NCBI RefSeq assembly: GCF_000304475.1
Contig: NC_018940.1
Location: forward strand, 992,001-1,056,000
Length of the DNA stretch: 64,000 bases
DNA from: Kazachstania africana CBS 2517
Taxonomy: Eukaryota; Ascomycota; Saccharomycetes; Saccharomycetales; Saccharomycetaceae
Reading direction: 5' to 3'
A program made the translations under genes and the position numbers. Shown here piece by piece: positions 19,918-29,259 of this stretch. Below the pieces are notes generated by a model that had not been told where the DNA came from, ran no database searches, and saw nothing but the letters and a program-made list of their open reading frames with translations. Each line of letters opens with the position of its first letter. The stretch's first letter is position 1.

Positions 19918-21924
19918 ATGCCTCCTTTGAAGAGGAAAAGTGTAGAGTTTGATCTCGGTGATAAATATAATGAGCCAGATATTCCTGATACACCCAGATT
20001 AACAATATCAAGAAAACGTAAGGATTCACATACAACAATTCATGTGCCATATTTAGCCGGTCCTTACAAACAATTGAATAAGATAGGCAAAGGATCACAT
20101 TCTATAGTCTATAAAGTGACACATCCAACAAGTGATGCTACTTTAGCCTTAAAAAAATTACCAATCAATGATTATAAATTAAAGACAAACAGAAGATCTA
20201 CAATTTTGAAAGAAATTGAAATTCATAAATTAGTTAACGGCCACAAAAATATTATATCAATGATAGACCATTTTGAAATAGATGCTACCATGTATATGGT
20301 TCTTGAACTTTGTGGAGCTGGAAGTTTGTACGATATTATATGCAGATCTAAGAGATCATTGAGAGAATGGGAAGCCAAGAGATTAATGATTCAATTGTGT
20401 GGTGCGGTTGATTGGATACATGAAAAGAATATTGTTCATGCTGATTTGAAACTATCAAATATTTTGATTGACTCGTCAAATAATTTACAGTTATGTGATT
20501 TTGGCCATTCTTTTGTAAGTACCGACATTGACAATAACTCGATCAATAAATTCGGTACGCCGAACTACTTATCTCCCGAAATTATCTCAAATTTCATCTT
20601 AAGTGATAAGAAGGACTTGTATTTTCCAAAGGAAAGTGATATTTGGTCAATAGGGATTGTTTTGTACGCGATGATTTTTGATAAGACACCATTTGAGGCA
20701 ACAACATTGAGATCTACCTATGAAAACATAGTGGAATGTAAATATGGTTTTGTTGAAAATAAGAGGGTTTCAAATAAAGTGAAGAAGCTGATTCAAAATA
20801 TTTTAAAAATACAGCCATTAGAAAGAAAAACAATTGTTGAAATTGTTTCTGATGACTGGTTCCACACATCTTATTTCCCAGATGAAATAAATCTGAGAGA
20901 AAATAACTCAGACTTAAATTCTATGTTCGAGAATGAGCTCTCGACAGTGTCAAGGTATTATTCATTGACAAACTATATCAATTGTTTAATTGATGCAGGA
21001 TTGAAGAAATATCTAATTACCCCAGGCAATCATAATAAAAATTTACAAAAAAAAGAGCGTAGGTTTATGGAAGGAACGCATGGTGTGACCAAATCTAAAA
21101 AATATGGTAAATTTGACAGGCAATTGAAATGCTTACAAGACTTATCAGCTCTTAAGCAACTTGAAAGATTGGGAAAATTAAGTAGCAACTATTTCAAGAT
21201 TTTGAATTCTACTAGCTTAAATGTCGAAAAGGCAAATGAGATTTTGAGAGATCAATGCTATTTCAGTCTTCTAAGTCTAAACGAGGCTGCCTATATAACA
21301 GAACTGACTCAACAGCGTATGCCAAGCCGTGACTCCATTTCGACATTAAAGGCACCAATCATGGTGTCAACAATACATCAGGAGGAAAATGGTGTCATTC
21401 GGTACCAACTATCTAATCAAGATATAGGCTCAATTTACCCAAACAGTCATAGTCTCCTTCGGGTCAAAGAAGAAGATGCATTTTGGTATATCTGTCCTGA
21501 TAATGAGAAAGGATGGATATCTAAATATTTTGATAAAGCCAAGATACCCAAGGAATTTATTGAACTTTTAACAGAGGTTGAACAGTTTGGTTCGAAAATT
21601 TCCAACGTCTCATCAAATTTACCATTTATTACAAAAAGTTCCACCACAGAAGCGGACATTTTCCTCAGGAAATATACAAAATTTGAGAATTTCGAACTAT
21701 TTGAGTTAAGTAATGCTTTGCAATTCAATTTCGAAGATTCTGGAAGCATTATATCCATCCATGAAAATGGACAGCTTATTTCTTTCAATACAATGTCAAA
21801 TAATGAAGTCCTTACCATGCCATTGTCTGCTTTTTACGGCAGTAGCGAATATAATATTTTGGCAGATAAAATTAATATTATCAAATGCTGTCTGCAGATC
21901 AGAACAACAATGAGCGAAAGTTAA
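19918..21924 (+). CDS. Diverged polo-like protein kinase (Cdc5 family)
   Basis: The 668-aa protein has the polo architecture: a kinase domain (about 50-315), a linker, then two polo boxes (about 478-560 and 575-660). The kinase keeps a Gly loop (GKGSHS), Lys79, Glu99, Asp176, Asn181, DFG 194-196 and GTPNY 213-217. HRD is HAD (Ala175), the Thr expected three residues before the GTPNY glycine is Asn210, and APE reads SPE. In the polo boxes the phosphopeptide-binding Trp is Ile486, and the His and Lys align with Ser608 and Ser610. FWYICPDNEKGW and FELFELSNALQFNF still mark the polo-box fold. S. cerevisiae has one polo kinase, the essential Cdc5 (705 aa). This is probably a diverged paralogue rather than the CDC5 orthologue; the rest of the genome is needed to decide. 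An intact frame and upstream Reb1 site argue against a pseudogene. Confidence 0.88.
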   Translation: MPPLKRKSVEFDLGDKYNEPDIPDTPRLTISRKRKDSHTTIHVPYLAGPYKQLNKIGKGSHSIVYKVTHPTSDATLALKKLPINDYKLKTNRRSTILKEIEIHKLVNGHKNIISMIDHFEIDATMYMVLELCGAGSLYDIICRSKRSLREWEAKRLMIQLCGAVDWIHEKNIVHADLKLSNILIDSSNNLQLCDFGHSFVSTDIDNNSINKFGTPNYLSPEIISNFILSDKKDLYFPKESDIWSIGIVLYAMIFDKTPFEATTLRSTYENIVECKYGFVENKRVSNKVKKLIQNILKIQPLERKTIVEIVSDDWFHTSYFPDEINLRENNSDLNSMFENELSTVSRYYSLTNYINCLIDAGLKKYLITPGNHNKNLQKKERRFMEGTHGVTKSKKYGKFDRQLKCLQDLSALKQLERLGKLSSNYFKILNSTSLNVEKANEILRDQCYFSLLSLNEAAYITELTQQRMPSRDSISTLKAPIMVSTIHQEENGVIRYQLSNQDIGSIYPNSHSLLRVKEEDAFWYICPDNEKGWISKYFDKAKIPKEFIELLTEVEQFGSKISNVSSNLPFITKSSTTEADIFLRKYTKFENFELFELSNALQFNFEDSGSIISIHENGQLISFNTMSNNEVLTMPLSAFYGSSEYNILADKINIIKCCLQIRTTMSES

Positions 21925-22086
21925 AATGAAAAAAGGACTTTTACTTATTAAATAATCATATCATTACTACTTGATAAACATATATATATACAATTTTTGC
22001 ATTTCAACAAAAATACACATACATAAAAAAAACATGTTAGAAAAAAGAGAAGAGCTAGAACATGTTTATAGTAACTTTTAATTGTA

Positions 22087-22455
22087 TCATATGCCGAAAT
22101 TTTCATCGGATGCTAATGTTTGTAAGTTCCATTCAGTTTCGAAATTCGTTTTTAATATACCCAGTTTATTAATAATACTATTACATGCATTTTTTAATGC
22201 CTCCTTTGGATCATAACCTTCTATCGTTTGTACTCTCAATTTAAATCTTGCGAAAAAGGGATGCTCAACCTTATAAGCTGCGAATAGCACCTTTGTATCA
22301 TTAAGAAGTTCTGCTCTGATTAAATTCCCCAGTGTATGATCTTCTTTTTCAAAAGTTATTACCACAGCATTTGGAGATTTAGTATCTGGATCAATCTTTA
22401 ACTTCGACTCACCTTCACCTAGAAGGAAGAGTTCAAATCTATCTGGAGCGTTCAT
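22087..22455 (-). CDS. RPB11: RNA polymerase II subunit Rpb11
   Basis: Rpb11 pairs with Rpb3 in the alpha-like assembly platform of RNA polymerase II. The 122-aa product (S. cerevisiae 120) shows the family hallmark: [11 protein letters not shown] at the start, then the alpha-CTD-like motif [17 protein letters not shown], then [17 protein letters not shown]-terminal helix pairs with Rpb3. No intron is present. It converges with the polo-like gene and is divergent from SIN3, matching the YOL005C-YOL004W order. Confidence 0.97.
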   Translation of the reverse strand: MNAPDRFELFLLGEGESKLKIDPDTKSPNAVVITFEKEDHTLGNLIRAELLNDTKVLFAAYKVEHPFFARFKLRVQTIEGYDPKEALKNACNSIINKLGILKTNFETEWNLQTLASDENFGI

Positions 22456-23306
22456 GTACGTGGAGTAAGAAAAGAGCAGATAAGCCTATCAACTATATTA
22501 TATCAATATGAATGCTTCCTCTGTGTGGATTGCTACTATATATTCTTTACATCACAGTGAAAATTGAAATTCAGGCGAATTTCAATTCAAAAGAACTTCG
22601 TCACCCGACCACATAAAGGCTGGGTAACGGGAAAGGAAAAAAAGCAATATGGGTTTCCTCTTTTGAACACCAAATACCGTAAGCGAACACTACATTCCTA
22701 TTATAGTAAAGAGATGCTCCATTAAGAAAGAGTTCACCTAAAAAGGAACAAAAATCAACTTTTTTTTTTTTTTTTTTTTGTAAGGATTTCCAAATAGATG
22801 GACACTGGTTTAGTTACCGTACGTACAGCAGGCCAATTCTTTCCATTAGCAAACTATAGAGTAGCAGTTTTCAAGAAACAAAGACATTGTATTCTATAAC
22901 TCTTTGCAAGTATAAGTGTATCAAGTAACAGAAAGCTGAAGGGTGCTCCTTATAGAAAATACATTCTCCAAACAAACCCTCCGTATTTAAAGTCGTATAG
23001 GCACAGCTTTAAATAAACGTAAATCTGAAAAATTGTACTACAATCAATCTGGGTGAAAATCAAGGACTTCGTCGTACTCAGACCACATTCGATCCAGATA
23101 GCGTACACATTGTAACAAGTTTATTTGTGATATCCTCATCGCAGCTTTAATTTTTTTTTCTTTGGTCTCCCAACTGATCTGTTTGATAAACGTTCTGCAA
23201 ATACGGTCTTACTTCTAATCTCCACTTTACTAAGAGTAAATTTGATAACATCATTGTTACTTCCAAATAAAATATAATTTAGAAATCACGTTTCACAGAA
23301 CTCAGC
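22456..23306. other. Divergent promoter region, RPB11 / SIN3
   Basis: This 851-bp spacer contains an 11-bp perfect inverted repeat with a 4-nt loop at 22562-22587 (listed separately), a Reb1-like TGGGTAACGG at 22621, and a long T run near 22760-22779. No gene is seen. Confidence 0.55.
22562..22587. repeat. 11-bp perfect inverted repeat, 4-nt loop
   Basis: AATTGAAATTC (22562-22572) and GAATTTCAATT (22577-22587) are exact reverse complements around AGGC. It lies about 107 bp upstream of the RPB11 start and could be a dimeric factor site or a DNA hairpin. Each arm is itself partly palindromic (GAAATTC). Confidence 0.8.
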
Positions 23307-26300
23307 ATGAATCAAGGTAATTCATCTACAAATATTCCACAAGGTACCGCGACGAATAATCCAGCTAGCGCTGCATCAACTTCAAGCGTAACACCCCCTG
23401 TCGCACCAGGTTCTCAACATCAACTAGCCTCCATTCAAGCGCCAACCACAATCGTGAATGCCAATACTATTCCACCATCTCATGTAAATACTGGCGAAAA
23501 TAAAAATGCTGTGGTGTTACCCTCTCTGTCCACTTTAAATAATAGTACCGAACAAAAAGAACAACAGGAACAACAACATTTTAACCCATTAAATATTTTA
23601 AACACGAACGGTAGTAACCGGAAGAATTCGACGATGGATTCTATAATGAACCCAGAACCCCCTACTTCAATGGTTAGTAAGGCCAGTACTACAAATACTC
23701 AAACTACACCTTCTTCCAGTTCTGTTCCTCCAATAAATAATGGAAATGTCAAGGTCAAAAATGAAAGAGCACCTTTCTTCGGCACTGGGGTATCTGTGGC
23801 AAGTTTCGACAATCCCCTTCCGCCATTGAATCAGCAACAAAGCCAACCCTCATTCCCTGCCATGCATATGAGAGATCAACAGCAGCAGCAGCAAATGGCA
23901 GCAGCACCTGCAGCAGCTGAAGACGATGCCTCATACAGACCTCTTAATGTTAAAGATGCTCTATCATATTTGGAGCAAGTAAAACAGCAGTTCAATTCTA
24001 GACCTGATATCTATAATCAATTTTTAGATATCATGAAGGATTTCAAATCACAAACTATTGATACACCAGGTGTTATTGAAAGAGTTTCTACGCTTTTCAG
24101 AGGATATCCTTCTTTGATTCAAGGTTTCAACACTTTTTTACCAACCGGTTATAGAATCGACTGCCCCAGTAACCCAAATGACCCAATAAAGGTCACCACG
24201 CCAATTGGATCTTCAACCTTACACGAAATGACTCGTTCAGTCCAACGTGCTAACAGCAACTTACAGCAGCAGCAGGCCCTTTCTCAAAATAATATGATGC
24301 AACAAGCTCAAATTCCAATTGGTAGTATCAGTAATAATGCTAATCTTAATGCAGCCGTACAATCAGTTGACGATCAAGCCAAACAAGCCAATAAGAAACC
24401 TGCCGATGTAGAATTTAGTCAAGCAATCAATTATGTCAATAAAATCAAGAATAGATTCGCTGATCAACCTGACATTTACAAAAACTTCCTCGAGATTTTA
24501 CAGACCTATCAGAGGGAACAAAAACCAATAAATGAAGTGTATGCTCAAGTAACCATCTTATTTCAAAATGCACCAGATTTGCTCGATGATTTCAAAAAGT
24601 TTTTACCAGATTCTTCAAAAGAACAGCAGTACACGGGCCAGCTTCCTCAACAAATTCCAAATCAAGAACAATTAGAAGAATTCTCTGGCAGCTATGCTAG
24701 ACCACCTAATGCACCACTTGATATGGTAGCTCAACAAAGTCTACCTCCAATTGGCAGTTTTTCTCCGCCAGCAAACACCGGAATTTCAATGCATGATCAA
24801 AGTCAACGCCCTCACATGATGGCTTTACCTTCTATGCTTCAGCATGAACAGATAATCGATATGAATAACCACCCAAAACCAGCAGTTAGTACACAAGGGA
24901 TTTCTAATGACGAGATCCCTGTATCTGATGTCAGAATGGCGCAATATCCTAATGGAGCAGTTCCTGACTACGGGCAATATCCAACACATCCACAAATGAA
25001 GCCTGATCTTGCCACCCAAAGACATATATTACAGCAACAGGAAATTCAGCAGCAACAATTGATGTTACAACAACAACAGGAACAGGAATTACTTGAACAA
25101 CAACAGCAACAGTATGTTGAGGCACCAGTGAGACCAGAAATTGATTTGGACCCTAGTATTGTCCCCGTCGTTCCAGAACCAACAGAGCCTATAGAAAGTA
25201 ATTTCACACTTATCGAAGAGACAAGTTTCTTTGACAAAGCCAAGAAATTTATAAATAACAAACAAATATACACCGAATTTCTAAAGGTGTTGAACTTGTT
25301 CTCACAAGATTTGATTAGTGTCGATGATTTAGTTAATAAGGTTGAATATTATATCGGTTCCAGTAAAGAATTATTCGAGTGGTTTAGAAATTTTGTTGGA
25401 TACCAAGGTAATCCAAAAATTATTGAAAATATTGTTCACGAAAAACACAGACTTGATTTGGACCTTTGTGAGGCCTGTGGCCCAAGTTACAAGAGATTAC
25501 CAAAATCAGATACGTTTATGCCTTGTTCTGGTAGAGATGATATGTGCTGGGAAGTTTTAAATGATGAATGGGTTGGTCACCCTGTTTGGGCTTCCGAAGA
25601 TTCGGGTTTTATCGCACACCGTAAGAACCAGTACGAAGAAACTTTATTCAAAATTGAAGAAGAAAGACATGAATATGATTATTATATTGAATCCAATTTG
25701 AGAACGATTCAAACCCTTGAGGCAATTGTTAATAAAATATCCAATATGAGCGAAGAGGAAAAGAAGAATTTCAAATTAGAACCAGGCCTAGGTCATACTT
25801 CATTAACCATTTACAAGAAGGTTATTAGAAAAGTGTATGATAAAGAAAGAGGGTTTGAGATTATTGACGCTTTGCATGAACATCCTGCTATTGCAGCACC
25901 AATTGTATTAAAGAGATTAAAGCAAAAAGATGAAGAATGGAGAAGAGCACAGCGTGAATGGAATAAGGTTTGGAGAGAATTAGAGCAAAAAGTTTATTTC
26001 AAGTCATTAGATCATTTGGGACTGACGTTTAAACAAGCTGACAAGAAACTCTTGACAATCAAACAGCTTATTTCCGAAATTAGTAGTATCAAAGTCGATC
26101 AAAATAATAAGAGAATTCATTGGCTGACACCAAAGCCAAAGAGTCAGCTAAATTTTGATATAAAAGACTTCGAAATTTTATTTGATATTCTGAGTTTATC
26201 GGAAAATTTCATCAATCATAGCTCAACCTATTCAACTTCTGACAAGGAAAGACTCAATGATTTTCTGAAATCCTTCATTAGTTTATTTTTCAGTGTTCCA

Positions 26301-27746
26301 CTCAACGAAATAAACAATGCTTTGGATAAGAGAAATAATCAAAAAAATTCTGAAAAAGTAACAGACAGTGCACTTCCAGATGGAACTGAAAATCAGAAGA
26401 AAAGATCCATTCATGACATTGAATTGTCAATGAGTGATATTTTACATAGAACCAAATATCAAAAAATGAAACTGTCAAATAGGGGCAGCGACTCACAGGA
26501 AGAGAACAACATCGACACCATCATCGATGAGGAAAGTGATGAAAGGCTTGCAGAAGAAGCAGACTTAATCAGACAAGACGCTAAACGACCATGGCTATTA
26601 GGGGACATTATTGATAAGACCAATACTCAGGGTATAATCACTGATAGAAAGAAATTCAATCTTTTCGCTAATACAAATATCTATGTCTTTCTCCGTCATT
26701 GGACTACCTTATATGAAAGATTACTTGAATTAAAAGAAATGAATGGGGAAGTCACAAAAGAAATTAACAATAGAAAATCTGTCAAATTTGCCGAGGATTT
26801 AGGACTAGTCTCCACCCAGTTGAAAAATATGGGATTAGATTTTGTCGACAAAGACAGCTACGAGGAATTATTAAGATTGAGCAAAAGACTCATCGAAAAT
26901 GATATTGAGCATCAATGGTTTGAGGAAAGTCTCCGTCAAGCATATAATAACAGAGCTTTTAAGTTATACACGGTTGACAAAGTTGTGCAAGCTCTAGTTA
27001 AACATGGTCATACTCTGATGACAGATTATAAAACTACTGAAGTGATGAAGCTATTCGAAAAGGACAGATTGTCTTCTGCGACAAGCGCTAAAGATCAGAT
27101 TCTATATCGTTTACAAGCTCGTTCGCACATGTCAAATACCGAGTACATGTTCCGTATAGAATATAACAAGGATGATAGAAACATTTGTATCCAGTATATC
27201 GCTTTGGATGATCTTACTTTGAAAGAAGGAAATACTGAAGAAGAAAAATGGAAATATTATGTAACATCCTATTCATTGCCTCACCCTACAGAAGGTATTG
27301 ATCACGAATCATTGCAAATACCTTTCCTGCAGAAGATATTAGAATTTGATCAAGAAGAGCTTGAAAATAATGATGAAGAGAATAAGAGTAATGGTAAATA
27401 TTCTCCTGAAGGGGTGTCGAATTCGATGTACAAAATTAAGATACATCCAGGAAACTATGCGCTAGATATCCAGACTGGTTCATTTGATATTTTTTCAAGA
27501 AAGTCTCTGAATAAATATCCTGTTAAAGTTAACGAAGATCATGAATCATTGAAATTGAATAAAAAGAAGAATATACTGAACACCTTCTTAGAAAGCAATA
27601 ACGGTTGGAAGAAGCACTTAAAGAAGCAGCTGTCATTGAAGAAGAACGAATCGGAACCTGAAAGCGCCGAGACGAGGACAATTCCGGCAGTCCCTGCTTC
27701 TACCACCGACAAACCTCCTTCAATGGAACAAAGCACAGGCATATGA
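23307..27746 (+). CDS. SIN3: Sin3 scaffold of Rpd3 histone deacetylase complexes
   Basis: Sin3 is the corepressor scaffold of Rpd3L and Rpd3S; its paired amphipathic helix (PAH) domains bind repressors such as Ume6 and its middle binds Rpd3. The 1479-aa protein (S. cerevisiae 1536) has a Ser/Thr/Gln-rich disordered N-terminus (1-205) and PAH1 (about 210-285, RPLNVKDALSYLEQVKQQF). PAH2 is at about 365-440 (FSQAINYVNKIKNRF) and PAH3 at about 630-705. The conserved histone-deacetylase interaction region follows (DLCEACGPSYKRLPKSD, CSGRDDMCWEVLNDEWVGHP), then the Sin3 C-terminal domain. Poly-Gln tracts lie between PAH2 and PAH3. PFA4 converges on it, as in S. cerevisiae. Confidence 0.97.
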   Translation: MNQGNSSTNIPQGTATNNPASAASTSSVTPPVAPGSQHQLASIQAPTTIVNANTIPPSHVNTGENKNAVVLPSLSTLNNSTEQKEQQEQQHFNPLNILNTNGSNRKNSTMDSIMNPEPPTSMVSKASTTNTQTTPSSSSVPPINNGNVKVKNERAPFFGTGVSVASFDNPLPPLNQQQSQPSFPAMHMRDQQQQQQMAAAPAAAEDDASYRPLNVKDALSYLEQVKQQFNSRPDIYNQFLDIMKDFKSQTIDTPGVIERVSTLFRGYPSLIQGFNTFLPTGYRIDCPSNPNDPIKVTTPIGSSTLHEMTRSVQRANSNLQQQQALSQNNMMQQAQIPIGSISNNANLNAAVQSVDDQAKQANKKPADVEFSQAINYVNKIKNRFADQPDIYKNFLEILQTYQREQKPINEVYAQVTILFQNAPDLLDDFKKFLPDSSKEQQYTGQLPQQIPNQEQLEEFSGSYARPPNAPLDMVAQQSLPPIGSFSPPANTGISMHDQSQRPHMMALPSMLQHEQIIDMNNHPKPAVSTQGISNDEIPVSDVRMAQYPNGAVPDYGQYPTHPQMKPDLATQRHILQQQEIQQQQLMLQQQQEQELLEQQQQQYVEAPVRPEIDLDPSIVPVVPEPTEPIESNFTLIEETSFFDKAKKFINNKQIYTEFLKVLNLFSQDLISVDDLVNKVEYYIGSSKELFEWFRNFVGYQGNPKIIENIVHEKHRLDLDLCEACGPSYKRLPKSDTFMPCSGRDDMCWEVLNDEWVGHPVWASEDSGFIAHRKNQYEETLFKIEEERHEYDYYIESNLRTIQTLEAIVNKISNMSEEEKKNFKLEPGLGHTSLTIYKKVIRKVYDKERGFEIIDALHEHPAIAAPIVLKRLKQKDEEWRRAQREWNKVWRELEQKVYFKSLDHLGLTFKQADKKLLTIKQLISEISSIKVDQNNKRIHWLTPKPKSQLNFDIKDFEILFDILSLSENFINHSSTYSTSDKERLNDFLKSFISLFFSVPLNEINNALDKRNNQKNSEKVTDSALPDGTENQKKRSIHDIELSMSDILHRTKYQKMKLSNRGSDSQEENNIDTIIDEESDERLAEEADLIRQDAKRPWLLGDIIDKTNTQGIITDRKKFNLFANTNIYVFLRHWTTLYERLLELKEMNGEVTKEINNRKSVKFAEDLGLVSTQLKNMGLDFVDKDSYEELLRLSKRLIENDIEHQWFEESLRQAYNNRAFKLYTVDKVVQALVKHGHTLMTDYKTTEVMKLFEKDRLSSATSAKDQILYRLQARSHMSNTEYMFRIEYNKDDRNICIQYIALDDLTLKEGNTEEEKWKYYVTSYSLPHPTEGIDHESLQIPFLQKILEFDQEELENNDEENKSNGKYSPEGVSNSMYKIKIHPGNYALDIQTGSFDIFSRKSLNKYPVKVNEDHESLKLNKKKNILNTFLESNNGWKKHLKKQLSLKKNESEPESAETRTIPAVPASTTDKPPSMEQSTGI

Positions 27747-27918
27747 GGAGGGATAATAATATTATTTATGATGCTTCCGGTTGTATAATCAAGTTTTTAA
27801 TGTAATTTAAGTTAAGGTACAAAAATAAATAATAATATTATATTTTTTATGAAATTAATTAAAAGAATTTAGTGGCCGACGCCACATTTGTATTGATAGC
27901 TTCTCTAGAGTTTACAAT

Positions 27919-29109
27919 CTATTCACCTTCTATATCCACGCCAAACGCTTGTAAATTCTCACCCCACTCATTAGTCCAACTTTTTCTTGAAAGCTGATTC
28001 TCATTCGCCGTAGGTAAATCGAAAGAAGGGCTTACAGTTCTGTTTCTTAGAACACATTCACCGCCTTCAATATGTGTTTCGACGTATTTAGTCCCTTCAT
28101 CAATGCTCTTCCCATATTTACTGGTACAGGTATCAGGTGGCCATGGCAGTGACAATAGCAGGTCAGCTAAAGTGGACGCTTTCTCGCTTGCTATCTCATT
28201 TAATTCAAAGTGCATCCCGTCACCCTCTGGTGCACCAAATGGATTTAGCCAAGAAAAGAAAGGGCCTAATACGCATGTTGCGTTTGTTAAGATATCTATA
28301 TCATATGGGAAGTTTATAATGGAATGGAATGCTAATCTTCTCTTGTCATGCTGCCGCAGTAAACCATTAACTTCTTCTTGGTAATCTTCAGGTGATTCAA
28401 TAGAAAATATTGTAAATACGTTATTTATTAAAATCATTAGAAAGTCCCTTGACTTCTCTTTCCTTGAGTAGAAAGACGATTCCAACCTTTCCATTTCCCA
28501 TTTTTCAATTTGAGACATACCACTAAAAATTTGGTTCATTGTGCATCTTATTAGAAGAAGCGTTATTGTCAATAGGATGAATGCATCCATCGGCGTTAAT
28601 ATGGTCAGCATAACAATTTCTTGTCGTTGTACCAATGCACTACTAGAATACCAATTAGTCCAAATAAACCCAATTCTACGAAATAATTGGGCCAAAAGGA
28701 ATGCTGTAGTTACTATAACCCAAAATAGAAATCTCAAAAAGTGTGGGTAGTTCTTGAATCCAACACAATTCATCGTCCAAGGACAATGATGATCCATCAT
28801 TAAAATGCATTTGTTACAAGTTTTACAATGGTGGGCCCTGGGAGGTTTGTAAGCATCGCATTTCTTGCAGTATGTTCTTATTGTCTTTATATCTTCATTT
28901 TTATCAGCTATACTAGGCGAACCTGGATCAGCTTTTATTGCTAAATAGTAAGATAACCAAATCATAGATAGTGAAAATTGGAACCAAAGTTGTAACTTCC
29001 ATGATAGATGATCCAACAGTATGAAATAATGAGCACTATATCCTATAAAGGATATTAAGAAGGTGGGAATAGCTATACCCAGCCATGGCCATTTAAGCTG
29101 AATTGCCAT
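27919..29109 (-). CDS. PFA4: DHHC palmitoyltransferase Pfa4
   Basis: Pfa4 is the ER protein S-acyltransferase that palmitoylates chitin synthase Chs3 and amino-acid permeases. The 396-aa protein (S. cerevisiae 378) has two N-terminal membrane segments (about 9-31 and 41-59) and the Cys-rich domain beginning CKKCDAYKPPRAHHCKTC. Its catalytic DHHC is at 106-109 within MMDHHCPW. Two more membrane segments follow, then a TTxE-like DPG (61-63) and C-terminal cytosolic tail typical of the family. It is divergent from NEJ1 with only 150 bp between start codons. Confidence 0.94.
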   Translation of the reverse strand: MAIQLKWPWLGIAIPTFLISFIGYSAHYFILLDHLSWKLQLWFQFSLSMIWLSYYLAIKADPGSPSIADKNEDIKTIRTYCKKCDAYKPPRAHHCKTCNKCILMMDHHCPWTMNCVGFKNYPHFLRFLFWVIVTTAFLLAQLFRRIGFIWTNWYSSSALVQRQEIVMLTILTPMDAFILLTITLLLIRCTMNQIFSGMSQIEKWEMERLESSFYSRKEKSRDFLMILINNVFTIFSIESPEDYQEEVNGLLRQHDKRRLAFHSIINFPYDIDILTNATCVLGPFFSWLNPFGAPEGDGMHFELNEIASEKASTLADLLLSLPWPPDTCTSKYGKSIDEGTKYVETHIEGGECVLRNRTVSPSFDLPTANENQLSRKSWTNEWGENLQAFGVDIEGE

Positions 29110-29165
29110 TTTGTCATTTTTAAAATTTCGATAGGTGTAATATATAAAATTTCGCTAATTTTGAA

Positions 29166-29185
29166 CCATGCGATAATTTACATCA
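29166..29185 (+). promoter_or_regulatory. Candidate a1/alpha2 (haploid-specific) operator in NEJ1 leader
   Basis: CCATGCGATAATTTACATCA fits the S. cerevisiae haploid-specific-gene operator consensus TCRTGTNNWNANNTACATCA with two mismatches: position 1 and position 6. The a1 half-site TACATCA is exact. It lies 75-94 bp upstream of the NEJ1 start, and NEJ1 is a known a1/alpha2-repressed gene in S. cerevisiae. A tiny upstream frame (ATG CGA TAA, 29168-29176) overlaps it. Confidence 0.6.
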
Positions 29186-29259
29186 TCAGGTCATCGCTGA
29201 ATTATATAAGCCGTGGTAGAACTAATAACTTTAGTAAACTGTTTATTTTCGATAGTGAG

